Source: a virus
Virus record (IMG/VR): IMGVR_UViG_3300032006_002783
Coordinates: 1 to 40,769 of that record
Strand: one strand, 5' to 3'
DNA length: 40,769 nt
Position 1 is the stretch's first letter. Every line of letters begins with the position of its first letter. Shown in pieces: positions 14,873 through 22,098 of the stretch. Below the pieces are notes generated by a model. The model had not been told where the DNA came from, did no database searches, and worked only from the letters and a program-made list of their open reading frames with translations. Made by a program: the position numbers and the translations under genes.

Positions 14873-15291
14873 AGTTCGGCCCCTTCGGCTTCCAGCGGCG
14901 CGTCCGTGTTGTTGGGGCACGTCGGACAGGCCCGGGCGAACTGGTGATGGGCGAAGTTGGCCGGCGGCCCCTTGCGACGGCGCGCGCGGATGCAACTGTG
15001 CAGCGGGATCGGCCCGTGAATGGGGCAACCGACCTGGTCGCCGCCGTAAACCGACAGGACCGCCCGTTCCGGTTCAACAGTGCGAGCCGGATACTTGTTG
15101 TTGATCAGCTTGCTGATGGTGCCGGAGCTGCAGGCGAAGCCGGCCGCCGTCAGGCGATCAGCAACGTTCCGCTGACTGGTCTGGTCGCAGGCCGCTGCGA
15201 GCAGATGGAGCCAGCGCGGGAGATCGTCGCCCCACGCGGCAATCGCCCGCGCCATGTTGGTGGAGAGTTGATTAACAATCATGGTTAACAT
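14869..15291 (-). CDS. Helix-turn-helix protein with C-terminal Cys/His cluster (140 aa)
   Basis: Two ATG starts are possible, 15291 and 15282. Residues about 35-70 form an XRE-like helix-turn-helix (QRNVADRLTAAGFACSSGTISKLINN). The C-terminal half carries CPIHGPIPLHSC and CPTCPNN, a plausible metal site. It probably binds DNA. The gene starts seven bases past the winged-helix gene and overlaps the zinc-ribbon start. Confidence 0.72.
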   Translation of the reverse strand: MLTMIVNQLSTNMARAIAAWGDDLPRWLHLLAAACDQTSQRNVADRLTAAGFACSSGTISKLINNKYPARTVEPERAVLSVYGGDQVGCPIHGPIPLHSCIRARRRKGPPANFAHHQFARACPTCPNNTDAPLEAEGAEL

Positions 15292-15297
15292 CCGTGG

Positions 15298-15894
15298 TCA
15301 AAAAAGGGGGGGAAGCGGCGGGTGCGCGGAAATTTCGCGCGCGGTGCCGGTGTTCGGATCGGTGACGATGGTGACGGTGCGCCCGCCTTCGCGGCGCTGC
15401 CCGATGACGGGCACGAGCGGGCCATAGGTACCGGCCAGCGCATAGACGGAGCGTTGGCCGGAATTGGCGTTGCCGCGCACAACCCGCCGCAGGATGCCGG
15501 CCCGCAACAGGGCGCTGACATAGACCTTCGCCGATGCTTCGGTGACTTCGGCGGTCATGCACAGTTGCACGAGATCGAACCGCTTCAGGATGCGGATGGC
15601 GCGCCACATGCCCACGCGCCCGCCGCGCTTGGCGCTGGGCCGAAGTGCGGCATCGAGGGCGGGCGGCGTGGCGAGAGTGCGGGCGGTGTCCGGCATGAGG
15701 TATCGCGTGCGTCCCTGACGGTCGTTGGCGGGAATGGCGGTGAGCAGCCCGGCCTGCGCCCAGCGCGAGAGGCGCCATGCGATGGAGCTGGCCGGCGCGC
15801 CGATCGCGCCCGCCAGTTCGGGGACGGATGCGGGATCGGACAGTGTGCGAAGGGTGGACCAGAGCGGCTGACGGATGGCGCTGGCGGCGGTCAT
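15298..15894 (-). CDS. Winged-helix DNA-binding protein (198 aa)
   Basis: From ATG 15894, which overlaps the previous stop (ATGA). Residues 1-60 look like a winged helix (PLWSTLRTLSDPASVPELAGAIG, SSIAWRLSRWAQAGLLTAI). A second similar unit, RILKRFDLVQLCMTAEVTEASAKVYVSALLRAGILRRV, lies at about 105-140, so it may have two winged-helix domains. Likely an early regulator. It is the only gene in this stretch with such a repeat of the fold. Confidence 0.7.
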   Translation of the reverse strand: MTAASAIRQPLWSTLRTLSDPASVPELAGAIGAPASSIAWRLSRWAQAGLLTAIPANDRQGRTRYLMPDTARTLATPPALDAALRPSAKRGGRVGMWRAIRILKRFDLVQLCMTAEVTEASAKVYVSALLRAGILRRVVRGNANSGQRSVYALAGTYGPLVPVIGQRREGGRTVTIVTDPNTGTAREISAHPPLPPLF

Positions 15895-16103
15895 GGAAAC
15901 ACCTGCGAAATCAGAGTGGGGATGCACCGCCATGCGAGATGCGCGGCGAGCAACAGGATCGGGGGCAGGATGGCGGCCGGGAGCGCGGCGGCGATCGGCG
16001 CGACAGCACGCGCCAAACGCCGCTGCTGTTCGCGCAGATCGTCGGTTTCGACATCGCGCGGGATGACGACGATGATGTCGGGGATGGCTTCCGGGCCGCG
16101 CAT
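15891..16103 (-). CDS. Small single-span membrane protein (70 aa)
   Basis: ATG 16103 lies three bases below the ATPase gene. A cytoplasmic N-terminus with a charged helix (RDVETDDLREQQRRLARA) is followed by one hydrophobic stretch (AAALPAAILPPILLLAAHLAW). Its early-operon position next to B would fit a superinfection-exclusion or host-takeover role, but this is only a possibility. No family recognised. Confidence 0.6.
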   Translation of the reverse strand: MRGPEAIPDIIVVIPRDVETDDLREQQRRLARAVAPIAAALPAAILPPILLLAAHLAWRCIPTLISQVFP

Positions 16104-16105
16104 GG

Positions 16106-16876
16106 TCAGGCCGCCTTGCGCGTGATCACGTCGCCGGTGCGGACCGGACGATCGCCCCACCACGCGACATCGACATGGTCCGCGCCCTCTTCGGCCGCGA
16201 GCTTCTGCGCGTGCTGAAGGTTGTTGACGATGCGGCGTGTGACGCCCCGGCAGCGCACCCGGAACAGTTCGGTAAGATCGTCCGCGATGCGGATGCGGTG
16301 GCAGTAGTGATCGCGCAGCTTGATCGCATCGTCCTGCGACGCGGGCAGCGCGGCCGTGGTGGAGACGATGCGGTTGTCGAACCGCTCCCATGCCTTCAGC
16401 TTCGCTGGCAGCGCCTCTTCGCCGATCATCAGGATGGCGATGTTCGTGCCGTCGTGAATGTCGCGCAGGGTGTTAACCAGCCCCTTGTTCGCGAGGTAAT
16501 CCATCTCGTCCACGATCAGATCGACAGGCTGACGGTTGAGCTGTTCGATGATCTGGCGGAGCAAGTCCGCCGCCACGCGCTTGGGTCGGGCGATGCCGAG
16601 TTCGGCCGCCAGCACGTCCAGCAGCGTCTTGCGGGTCCACAGTTCCTGCGCCTGGATATAGGCAGCGCCGGTCCGCGCCGCGCTGAAGGCGGCGGCGACC
16701 GTCTTCCCGTAGCCGCTGAAGCCGTGGAAGATGCCCATGCGCGCGGACGGATTGTCGCTTTCGCGGCAGTCGATCAGCGTCTTGAGGCACAGCGCCATGT
16801 TGGTGAGCTGCGCCTGCCCCTGCCCCGGCGAATGATCGCCGAAATCAAGAGTGGGCTGGTTGGCAAGATCATGCAT
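16106..16876 (-). CDS. MuB-type AAA+ ATPase, transposition target selector
   Basis: From ATG 16876 (256 residues; ACGGAGAAC upstream). ATG 16927, which overlaps the transposase stop as ATGA, is an alternative start. Walker A GFSGYGKT is at residues 52-59 and Walker B LIVDEMDYL at 120-128. MuB-type ATPases coat target DNA, deliver it to transposase, and give target immunity. This one lacks the N-terminal helix-turn-helix of Mu MuB and is shorter, resembling the AAA_22 ATPases of B3/D3112-like phages. It pairs with transposase A directly upstream. Confidence 0.88.
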   Translation of the reverse strand: MHDLANQPTLDFGDHSPGQGQAQLTNMALCLKTLIDCRESDNPSARMGIFHGFSGYGKTVAAAFSAARTGAAYIQAQELWTRKTLLDVLAAELGIARPKRVAADLLRQIIEQLNRQPVDLIVDEMDYLANKGLVNTLRDIHDGTNIAILMIGEEALPAKLKAWERFDNRIVSTTAALPASQDDAIKLRDHYCHRIRIADDLTELFRVRCRGVTRRIVNNLQHAQKLAAEEGADHVDVAWWGDRPVRTGDVITRKAA

Positions 16877-16926
16877 CGGCGGTTCTCCGTGGTTGAAGGC
16901 AGGGTGAAAGGGTGTTTCGGGGCGCA

Positions 16927-18741
16927 TCAGGCGGCGCCCTGCTGGCGGCGCGGCGCGGCAGGGCCGGCGCGCTGGAAATCGACGAAGGTCATCTTGTGCG
17001 CGCGGTATTCGCTGGTGCCCGCGTAGAGCTGCGCCCGGCGCAGTGCGTCCGGCTCCACCGCTTCCCCGCGCTTGTCCGCGGCGATGACCGCATCGGCTTC
17101 GGCGACCTTCTGTTCGACCGTGCGGGCCGGTGCCGCGACCTGTTCAGTGCGACGCATGACAGCATCGAGCTGGGCGCGATCGACCGGCGCTTCCGGCGTG
17201 GCCGCGATGCTGGCGATGGCCGGGGTGACGTGGCGCACGGTGGGCGGCGGCAGATGCGCCAGCTTGCCCGCCGCTTCGGCTTCGGCGCGCAGCAGCTCGT
17301 CGCGCGCGGTGTCATAGCTGTAGAGCCGTTGCTTGGCGCGCAGTTCCGCCTTGGCCGCGTTCATGTGCGCCTGCATCTGGTTGCGGGCCGCCATGGCGAA
17401 CTGCTGTTCGGTCATGCCGGACCGGCCGACATCGACGGCCGTGTCGATGTAGTTGCCTTCGCCATCGAACAGGAACAGCGCGCCGAGATCGTCCTCGTCA
17501 CGGCGGACATGGACCGGCTTGCCCATCCATTCGACCAGACGCGGCGACCAGTAACGCCCGCCTTTCCAGCGCACGCCGCGCTTACCGACGGTGGCCGTGC
17601 CGACATAGGCCGAGAGGGCCAGCTTCAGCTCGCGTTCGCCCGGCGCGGCGCGCGCCGGCTGCGGGCTGCGTTGCCACCGTTCCATCGGCGACATCTTCAG
17701 GCTGGAGTGCGTGCGCTGATGGTATTCGCCATCGACCCACGCATCGAGAATGGTCTGCAGCTCGGCACCGCTGATGCTGGCGGTGATCTCGGCGCGGCCG
17801 GTCTTCTTCTTGGCCTTGGCGCGCAGCTTCTGCGCCTGCGCGACGTTATGCCCGGCGAAGCCCGGCAGAAGGGCCGCGCGTTCGCGCATGAACGTGCCAA
17901 AGAGGCGTTCGATGTGCGGCTTGTCTTCCGGCGTGCCCGGCAGGCAGGGATCGAGTGTGATGCCCAGCAGATCGAGCGCGGTGCCGATCGAGGCGTTGAT
18001 GAAGCCCGAGCCGTTATCGACCTTCAGCACTTCGGGCATGACGCCCCACGCCGCGATCGTGGTGACCAGCATGCGCCGGACCGACTGCGCGCTTTCTGAC
18101 GTGACAACGAGGAAACGGGCGCGGCGGCTCCAGCGATCGATTATGCCCAGCACCGACCAGCGGCCATCGGTGCAGTGCACGTCGGCCTTTGTGGTATCGA
18201 TCTCCCACATTTCGTGGGCGTAACCGACGGTGGCATCCATACGGCCGAGCGCGGGGCGATAGGACGACTTGTAACCATCCGGATCGCGCAAGGCGGTGAA
18301 GAGGACTTTCTGGCGATCCTCCAGATCGCGCATGAAACGCTGGAGCGTCTTGGGGTGTGGCAATTCACCGAAATTGAATGCGCGCAACAACAGCAGCACC
18401 GTTGCGACCGGCCGGCGCTGTTCGGCAATCATCGCTTCCACAGCGTCCGCGACGTCTGGATGACGGTCGAACCAGCCCGTTCCCTTCGGCCGGCCACGCG
18501 CGGCGGCGGAAGCCCTGACGGCATCGGTCTGCCGCGAAACGAAATCATCGCGGGCGGCATCAGGCAGCGCCAGCGCGCAGTAGGCCCGTCCGCCGCCGAG
18601 ATCGGCGCGACGCTTCCACTGCCACGCCTCGGCTTCGGCCCGCTTGCGGACGCCGCGTTCGGTGGTCGGCAGGCCGGCAAGGCGCAGGTCCGCGATCTCG
18701 CGCGCGGTAAGCCAGATGGCATCAGGCACGGCGGCGCTCAT
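16927..18741 (-). CDS. Mu-type DDE transposase A
   Basis: 604 residues from ATG 18741, overlapping the previous stop (ATGA). The N-terminal Mu DNA-binding winged helix is clear: IWLTAREIADLRLAGLP, followed by GVRKRAEAEAWQWKRR. The rve-type catalytic core has D182 (WEIDTTKADV), D242 (KVDNGSGF) and E278 (DKPHIERLFGT), a DD35E arrangement. The Mu-transposase C-terminal beta-barrel follows (about 390-480, RGVRWKGGRYWSPRL), then a basic/Ala-rich tail for ATPase contact. This enzyme joins phage ends to target DNA for integration and replicative transposition. Confidence 0.94.
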   Translation of the reverse strand: MSAAVPDAIWLTAREIADLRLAGLPTTERGVRKRAEAEAWQWKRRADLGGGRAYCALALPDAARDDFVSRQTDAVRASAAARGRPKGTGWFDRHPDVADAVEAMIAEQRRPVATVLLLLRAFNFGELPHPKTLQRFMRDLEDRQKVLFTALRDPDGYKSSYRPALGRMDATVGYAHEMWEIDTTKADVHCTDGRWSVLGIIDRWSRRARFLVVTSESAQSVRRMLVTTIAAWGVMPEVLKVDNGSGFINASIGTALDLLGITLDPCLPGTPEDKPHIERLFGTFMRERAALLPGFAGHNVAQAQKLRAKAKKKTGRAEITASISGAELQTILDAWVDGEYHQRTHSSLKMSPMERWQRSPQPARAAPGERELKLALSAYVGTATVGKRGVRWKGGRYWSPRLVEWMGKPVHVRRDEDDLGALFLFDGEGNYIDTAVDVGRSGMTEQQFAMAARNQMQAHMNAAKAELRAKQRLYSYDTARDELLRAEAEAAGKLAHLPPPTVRHVTPAIASIAATPEAPVDRAQLDAVMRRTEQVAAPARTVEQKVAEADAVIAADKRGEAVEPDALRRAQLYAGTSEYRAHKMTFVDFQRAGPAAPRRQQGAA

Positions 18742-19121
18742 TCGGCACCGCTCTGCTTCAGTGCGCGGGCAAGCCGCTCGGCCTCGGTGCGGCCCAGCAT
18801 GCGGCCGGGCGGGGGAAAGGAAACCGCAATGCCCTGCGCCTGCAACAGCCTTGCAAGCTCGCCGCTGGCGATGCTGTTGTCTGGCAGGATAACCGGTTCG
18901 TCGCCTTTGTTGACCCGTTCCGACGCAAGGCGAACATTCGCGGTACAAATGGCGCGTGGCCGCATGTATAGAGCGCGCATGAGAGTCGCGGCCCACCAGT
19001 CCACCAGTTCGCACGAGGCGGCCTTCCAGCGCGCCCAGGGCGTGGGCGTGGGAAAGAAGGCATATTCGTCGATGATGATGGTGCCGCGTTTCCCGAGCAG
19101 GGGGGCGTGGGGATCAGGCAC
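18738..19121 (-). CDS. Hypothetical early protein between ner and A (127 aa)
   Basis: Starts at GTG 19121, overlapping the previous gene by 8 bases; ATG starts further upstream would overlap much more. It has a central TIIIDEYAFFP segment, a Trp-rich helix (CELVDWWAATLMRALYMR), and ends ARALKQSGAE. The IIIDEY string looks like a Walker B motif, but no P-loop is present. No family recognised. In Mu, ner and A are neighbours. Confidence 0.65.
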   Translation of the reverse strand: MPDPHAPLLGKRGTIIIDEYAFFPTPTPWARWKAASCELVDWWAATLMRALYMRPRAICTANVRLASERVNKGDEPVILPDNSIASGELARLLQAQGIAVSFPPPGRMLGRTEAERLARALKQSGAE

Positions 19122-19899
19122 GGCCGCGCGCCTCCCGGACCGGTGCGGCGGGGAGATTTCCGTCCCTGCGGACGCGGTGATCCGGCCAGATGGTTTCCAC
19201 GTCCGCACCGACCCATGTGGCGATGTTGGCGCGCGCGCCTATCGAGTAAGGCAGGCCGTTGAACGCCTTGCGCATCGCGGCGGGCTGCGGCGCATGGAAG
19301 CAGATCGCGTTCAGCCAGAAGACACGGCGGTCATAGAAGTCCGCCATATTGGCGGCTGGCTCCAGCCATGCTGCAATGGCGCGCACGAGGTTCCATTTGC
19401 GCCAGCCATCGGCGGCATCGGCGACGTGGTTGCCGACCAGCGGCTTCTCCGCTGGCAAGGTGAAACCCGCCGCCGCCAGCGAAGGGATCGCGCTGGCGTT
19501 CACCTTCGGTACGTCCGCCGCCGCGATGGGATCGGGCCAGATCACGCATTCGGGAAAGCCGAACCAGACGGCCACGGCGCGGCGGCTATCGGGCGAGGTA
19601 TCGGTGTGGCGCAGGGCGTAGGACGCGCGGCGGGCGAAGTTCTTGCGGATGCTTGCGAGCACACCCACCGGGCGATAGCCGGTGTCGATCGCGCCCGTGT
19701 TGATGACGGCCGCTTCGCTTTCGATGGCGCCGAAGACGTTGCGCGGGGCCTCGTCTTCGCCGAACACCACGATGTATCCTTCGATGGGATAGTGCGCCCG
19801 GTCAGGTGCGAAGAAGTCGCGAACGGCGCGCAGCAGAGAGACGGGGCTGCGACCGTCCGGCAGGGTGAAGCCGCGTTCGGCAAGCGAGGCCGGCCGCAT
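19114..19899 (-). CDS. Hypothetical early protein after ner (261 aa)
   Basis: ATG 19899 overlaps the ner stop (ATGA). The protein has mixed alpha/beta character, with blocks HYPIEGYIVVFGEDEAPRNV, VWFGFPECVIWPD, and WRKWNLVRAIAAWLEP. There is no signal peptide, membrane helix or known catalytic motif. It is the second gene of the early operon, ahead of transposase, so it would be made first on induction. The function is unknown and its place is unusual. Confidence 0.68.
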   Translation of the reverse strand: MRPASLAERGFTLPDGRSPVSLLRAVRDFFAPDRAHYPIEGYIVVFGEDEAPRNVFGAIESEAAVINTGAIDTGYRPVGVLASIRKNFARRASYALRHTDTSPDSRRAVAVWFGFPECVIWPDPIAAADVPKVNASAIPSLAAAGFTLPAEKPLVGNHVADAADGWRKWNLVRAIAAWLEPAANMADFYDRRVFWLNAICFHAPQPAAMRKAFNGLPYSIGARANIATWVGADVETIWPDHRVRRDGNLPAAPVREARGRA

Positions 19900-20135
19900 C
19901 AGGCCGCCGCCTTGTCACGTTCGATCATAAAACAGCCGGGCGCAAAACCCAGCTCGCGCCCGATCTCGTCCAAAAGCCTTTTGGATCGACCATGGAGGGC
20001 ATCGCGCACTGCTTCTTGGCTATACCCCTTGGCGCGCGCGAAAGCCGCGAGGGTTCCGTACCGCTTGCACAAGGCCGCCTTCACATCTTGCCGATGGCAG
20101 ACGGCCACCTCTCTGATTTTTGGAACTTCGCTCAT
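19899..20135 (-). CDS. ner: Ner-like early regulator
   Basis: 78 residues. Homologous in layout to Mu Ner: an unusual HTH of the winged-helix Nlp/Ner type, VKAALCKRYGTLAAFARAKGYSQEAVRDAL, in a short protein. Ner represses both the early promoter and the repressor promoter, favouring lytic growth. It is divergent from the S24-type repressor across a 59-base gap, as in Mu and relatives, and is the first gene of the leftward operon. Confidence 0.87.
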   Translation of the reverse strand: MSEVPKIREVAVCHRQDVKAALCKRYGTLAAFARAKGYSQEAVRDALHGRSKRLLDEIGRELGFAPGCFMIERDKAAA

Positions 20136-20194
20136 TATCAGACCTCACGCTAAAATCCCGAGTTGTTTATAGCTCGGCTCGATAACGGGAAGTT
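20136..20194. promoter_or_regulatory. Lysis-lysogeny control region between ner and repressor
   Basis: A 59-base gap between divergent ner and repressor genes. It contains CCGAG...CTCGG around GTTTATA and an ATAAC...GTTAT dyad (20182-20186 and 20192-20196) that runs into the repressor start codon. It is AT-richer than its surroundings, as expected for two back-to-back promoters with operators. Individual -10 and -35 boxes cannot be set with confidence. Confidence 0.6.
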
Positions 20195-20881
20195 ATGACA
20201 ACAAAACGAAACAATCAACCCAATTCCGTGGGTGGTACGTTTTCGTCTCGATTTGAGGCGCGGATGGATGCGCTTGGCGTCAAAGATGCTGATATTGCTA
20301 GGAAAACTGGCATAAGCACATCAGCGCTAAGTCGCTATCGGGCTGGCGGCTCTCCAAAGGCGGAGCATCTTTTTGCTTTGGCGGACGCGCTCAAATGCTC
20401 GCCGCGTTGGCTCATTACGGGCAGCGAAGATGATCCAGTTGCGGGTCGCGGAATCATCGCGCTGCCGGTAGCAGTGGGCACGGAGGCGTCGGCTGGTGGA
20501 GGGGCGGTCCCTCTGGATTATGAGGAAGTTGAGCCGGTACCGTTCCCGGAGAAATGGTTGCGAGGGCTGGGCGATCCGAAAAACATGGCGCTCATCCGCG
20601 TGTCGGGCGACAGCATGTCCCCCAAGATACTCCATGGCGACATGGTGATTTTCGATCGAACCCGGCGTGGACCAGGCGACGGCGTTTATCTGATCCGGCA
20701 CGAAGGCACGCTGATGGTGAAGCAGGTGTGTTTCTTCGATGCGGAGATTCGTATTCGCAGCGAGAACAAGCACTGGCCAGAAGTGCCGGTGCCCTATAGC
20801 GCAATGGAAGACGCTGGCTTGTTCGAGGTTATCGGGCGGGTAGTGTGGGCTGGAAGACTGTTAACCGCCGCTGGCGATTAA
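20195..20881 (+). CDS. Phage repressor, XRE helix-turn-helix plus S24 peptidase domain
   Basis: 228 residues. Residues about 18-75 are an XRE helix-turn-helix (DADIARKTGISTSALSRYRAGG). Residues about 105-225 are a LexA/CI-type S24 domain with Ser140 in VSGDSMSPKILHGD and Lys176 in GTLMVKQV, the catalytic Ser-Lys pair. It may therefore self-cleave when RecA is activated. Mu's own c repressor lacks this domain; S24-type repressors are found in D3112/B3-like phages. It holds the lysogenic state by blocking the early leftward promoter. Confidence 0.9.
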   Translation: MTTKRNNQPNSVGGTFSSRFEARMDALGVKDADIARKTGISTSALSRYRAGGSPKAEHLFALADALKCSPRWLITGSEDDPVAGRGIIALPVAVGTEASAGGGAVPLDYEEVEPVPFPEKWLRGLGDPKNMALIRVSGDSMSPKILHGDMVIFDRTRRGPGDGVYLIRHEGTLMVKQVCFFDAEIRIRSENKHWPEVPVPYSAMEDAGLFEVIGRVVWAGRLLTAAGD

Positions 20882-20921
20882 GGTATTGGCAGGCCGAAGG
20901 CGCTTTAGGAGGGGTGGAACG

Positions 20922-21269
20922 ATGAGATCAGTTAAAATCGCTTTGGCATCAGTTCTTGTATCGATGTCTGGTTCAGCACTGGCGGCCCCCACTTATCTTT
21001 CTTGCGAGTTTCAAAGCAATGGCGGTGTCTGGCCGGTAAATATTACTGCGGATGAGCAATCTGGAAAGGTTACGCTTTTCATGCCGTCGTCAGGTCATAC
21101 GGAAACCGTTTCCGCTGCGTTTGCTGCCGATAAGGTTGTTTTCAGAACTGCCATGATGGCATACGAATTGAGCAGAACTGACCTTGCGATTACGCGCGTC
21201 GTGCCGATTATCAATTCAACAGAGCACGGGCGGTGCAAGGTGCAGCAGCCACCGAAAAGGGCGTTCTAG
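20922..21269 (+). CDS. Small secreted protein, probable lysogenic conversion gene
   Basis: 115 residues from ATG 20922 with a strong AGGAGG 11-16 bases upstream. A clear Sec signal peptide (RSVKIALASVLVSMSGSALAA) is followed by a mature part with two cysteines (LSCEF and GRCKV) that could form a disulfide. The gene lies 40 bases after the repressor on the same strand, with a terminator beyond it, so it should be made in the lysogen. This placement suggests superinfection exclusion or a host envelope effect. No family recognised; its base use is less GC-rich than its neighbours. Confidence 0.75.
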   Translation: MRSVKIALASVLVSMSGSALAAPTYLSCEFQSNGGVWPVNITADEQSGKVTLFMPSSGHTETVSAAFAADKVVFRTAMMAYELSRTDLAITRVVPIINSTEHGRCKVQQPPKRAF

Positions 21270-21371
21270 CCAAGCCTCCACCGGCTGTGGAAAGCGCGTT
21301 CGGCTACCCAAGACGGGGGTTGCCCTTTAGCAATGACGACCAGAGTGATACGGGCAAAATAGAGGCACTTG

Positions 21372-21398
21372 CGAGGGCGGGGTGATCCCCCGCCCTCG
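21372..21398. terminator. Strong hairpin between converging genes
   Basis: CGAGGGCGGGG (21372-21382) and CCCCGCCCTCG (21388-21398) form a perfect 11-base-pair stem with a five-base loop. It lies between the rightward lysogeny genes and the leftward Rz gene, which converge here, so it is probably a two-way terminator. There is no T run on either side, so Rho or a weak release may be involved. Confidence 0.6.
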
Positions 21399-21403
21399 TC
21401 GGA

Positions 21404-21967
21404 TCACTTGCCGCCCTCTTCGCTGACCATGATGGCCAGGCCATTGGCAATCAATCCGGCTCCCCAAATCCGTACCCGCTCCAGCCTCAAGGTGTTGTCG
21501 CGGAACTGGTCGTATTTGACACGGGGGATGGTGACGTATCCTGCCAGGGCATCGGCACCGGGTCCGTCACGATCCGGGGCAGCACCGTTCGCGGCGGTGG
21601 CGGCGGGTCCGCCGGATGGACCGCAATGGACCGGGGCGCGCACGCCGGCATGAGCATCACCATAGCGATCAGCGGCAGCGCGCTGATCCGCAACAGGGGC
21701 AGGTTCTTCACGATCGGCCTTTCTCGCCAGTGTGGCGTATCGGTTTTCGATTTCGATGCGGAAGGCTTCGGCACGGGCCACGGCGGCCTTTTCCGCTGCG
21801 GTGAAGGCATTGCGCTGCAGCTGCGCCACGTTGCGCCATTCGTCGCGGTTGTCACGATAGTGGTTGCCGCGCAGCCAGGCCAAGGTCAGGGCAATGATGA
21901 GCGCCACGATCACGCTTCCGGCAATCGGGAGCAGTTGGGCGCGGAGTGTGGCGATAAATCCGGTCAT
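21404..21967 (-). CDS. Rz-like inner-membrane spanin
   Basis: 187 residues from ATG 21967, with AAGAGGT upstream. An N-terminal membrane helix (LLPIAGSVIVALIIALTLAWLRG) leads into a periplasmic helical region (WRNVAQLQRNAFTAAEKAAVARAEA), the form of an i-spanin. A different-frame lipoprotein gene is embedded within it, which is diagnostic of Rz/Rz1 pairs that fuse the membranes during lysis. The C-terminal 50 residues are longer than usual and contain IWGAGLIANGLAIMV. The gene is alone on the minus strand between repressor and protease, apart from the lysozyme at 38 kb. Confidence 0.8.
   Translation of the reverse strand: MTGFIATLRAQLLPIAGSVIVALIIALTLAWLRGNHYRDNRDEWRNVAQLQRNAFTAAEKAAVARAEAFRIEIENRYATLARKADREEPAPVADQRAAADRYGDAHAGVRAPVHCGPSGGPAATAANGAAPDRDGPGADALAGYVTIPRVKYDQFRDNTLRLERVRIWGAGLIANGLAIMVSEEGGK
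21487..21711 (-). CDS. Rz1-like outer-membrane lipoprotein, embedded in Rz
   Basis: 74 residues from GTG 21711 in a second frame wholly inside Rz. A lipoprotein signal (RISALPLIAMVMLMPAC) ends in a Cys in a MPAC lipobox-like site, and the mature part is proline-rich (ADPPPPPRT). Both are the marks of an Rz1 o-spanin. The ribosome binding site GAGAAAGG lies just upstream. Its nested position supports the Rz call. The mature protein has about 50 residues. Confidence 0.8.
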   Translation of the reverse strand: MKNLPLLRISALPLIAMVMLMPACAPRSIAVHPADPPPPPRTVLPRIVTDPVPMPWQDTSPSPVSNTTSSATTP

Positions 21968-22040
21968 CCGGGCACCTCTTTTCAGGATGCTTGCCATGAC
22001 GGCCAAGCTGGGCCATTGCCTGCCTGTCACGTCGTTCGCG

Positions 22041-22068
22041 GCCTGATGTCAGCCTGCTGACATCAGGC
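22041..22068. promoter_or_regulatory. Perfect 12-base-pair palindrome in the divergent Rz/protease gap
   Basis: GCCTGATGTCAG (22041-22052) and CTGACATCAGGC (22057-22068) are separated by CCTG. A second, weaker GC dyad follows at about 22078-22096. The gap lies between Rz (leftward) and the protease (rightward), so it must hold the promoter for the whole rightward late arm. An operator for an activator or repressor is likely. A terminator is less likely because both flanking genes point away from it. Confidence 0.55.
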
Positions 22069-22098
22069 GCGCGTTTCCCGCCCGGTTAGCTGGGCGGC

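Noticed and set aside
18738-19121. ATPase function for the IIIDEY-containing early protein
   Set aside because: A Walker B-like string alone is not enough; there is no P-loop in the 127 residues.
16912-20172. Long plus-strand open frames opposite transposase and early genes
   Set aside because: The minus strand holds a complete DDE transposase, so these are antisense shadows caused by high GC.
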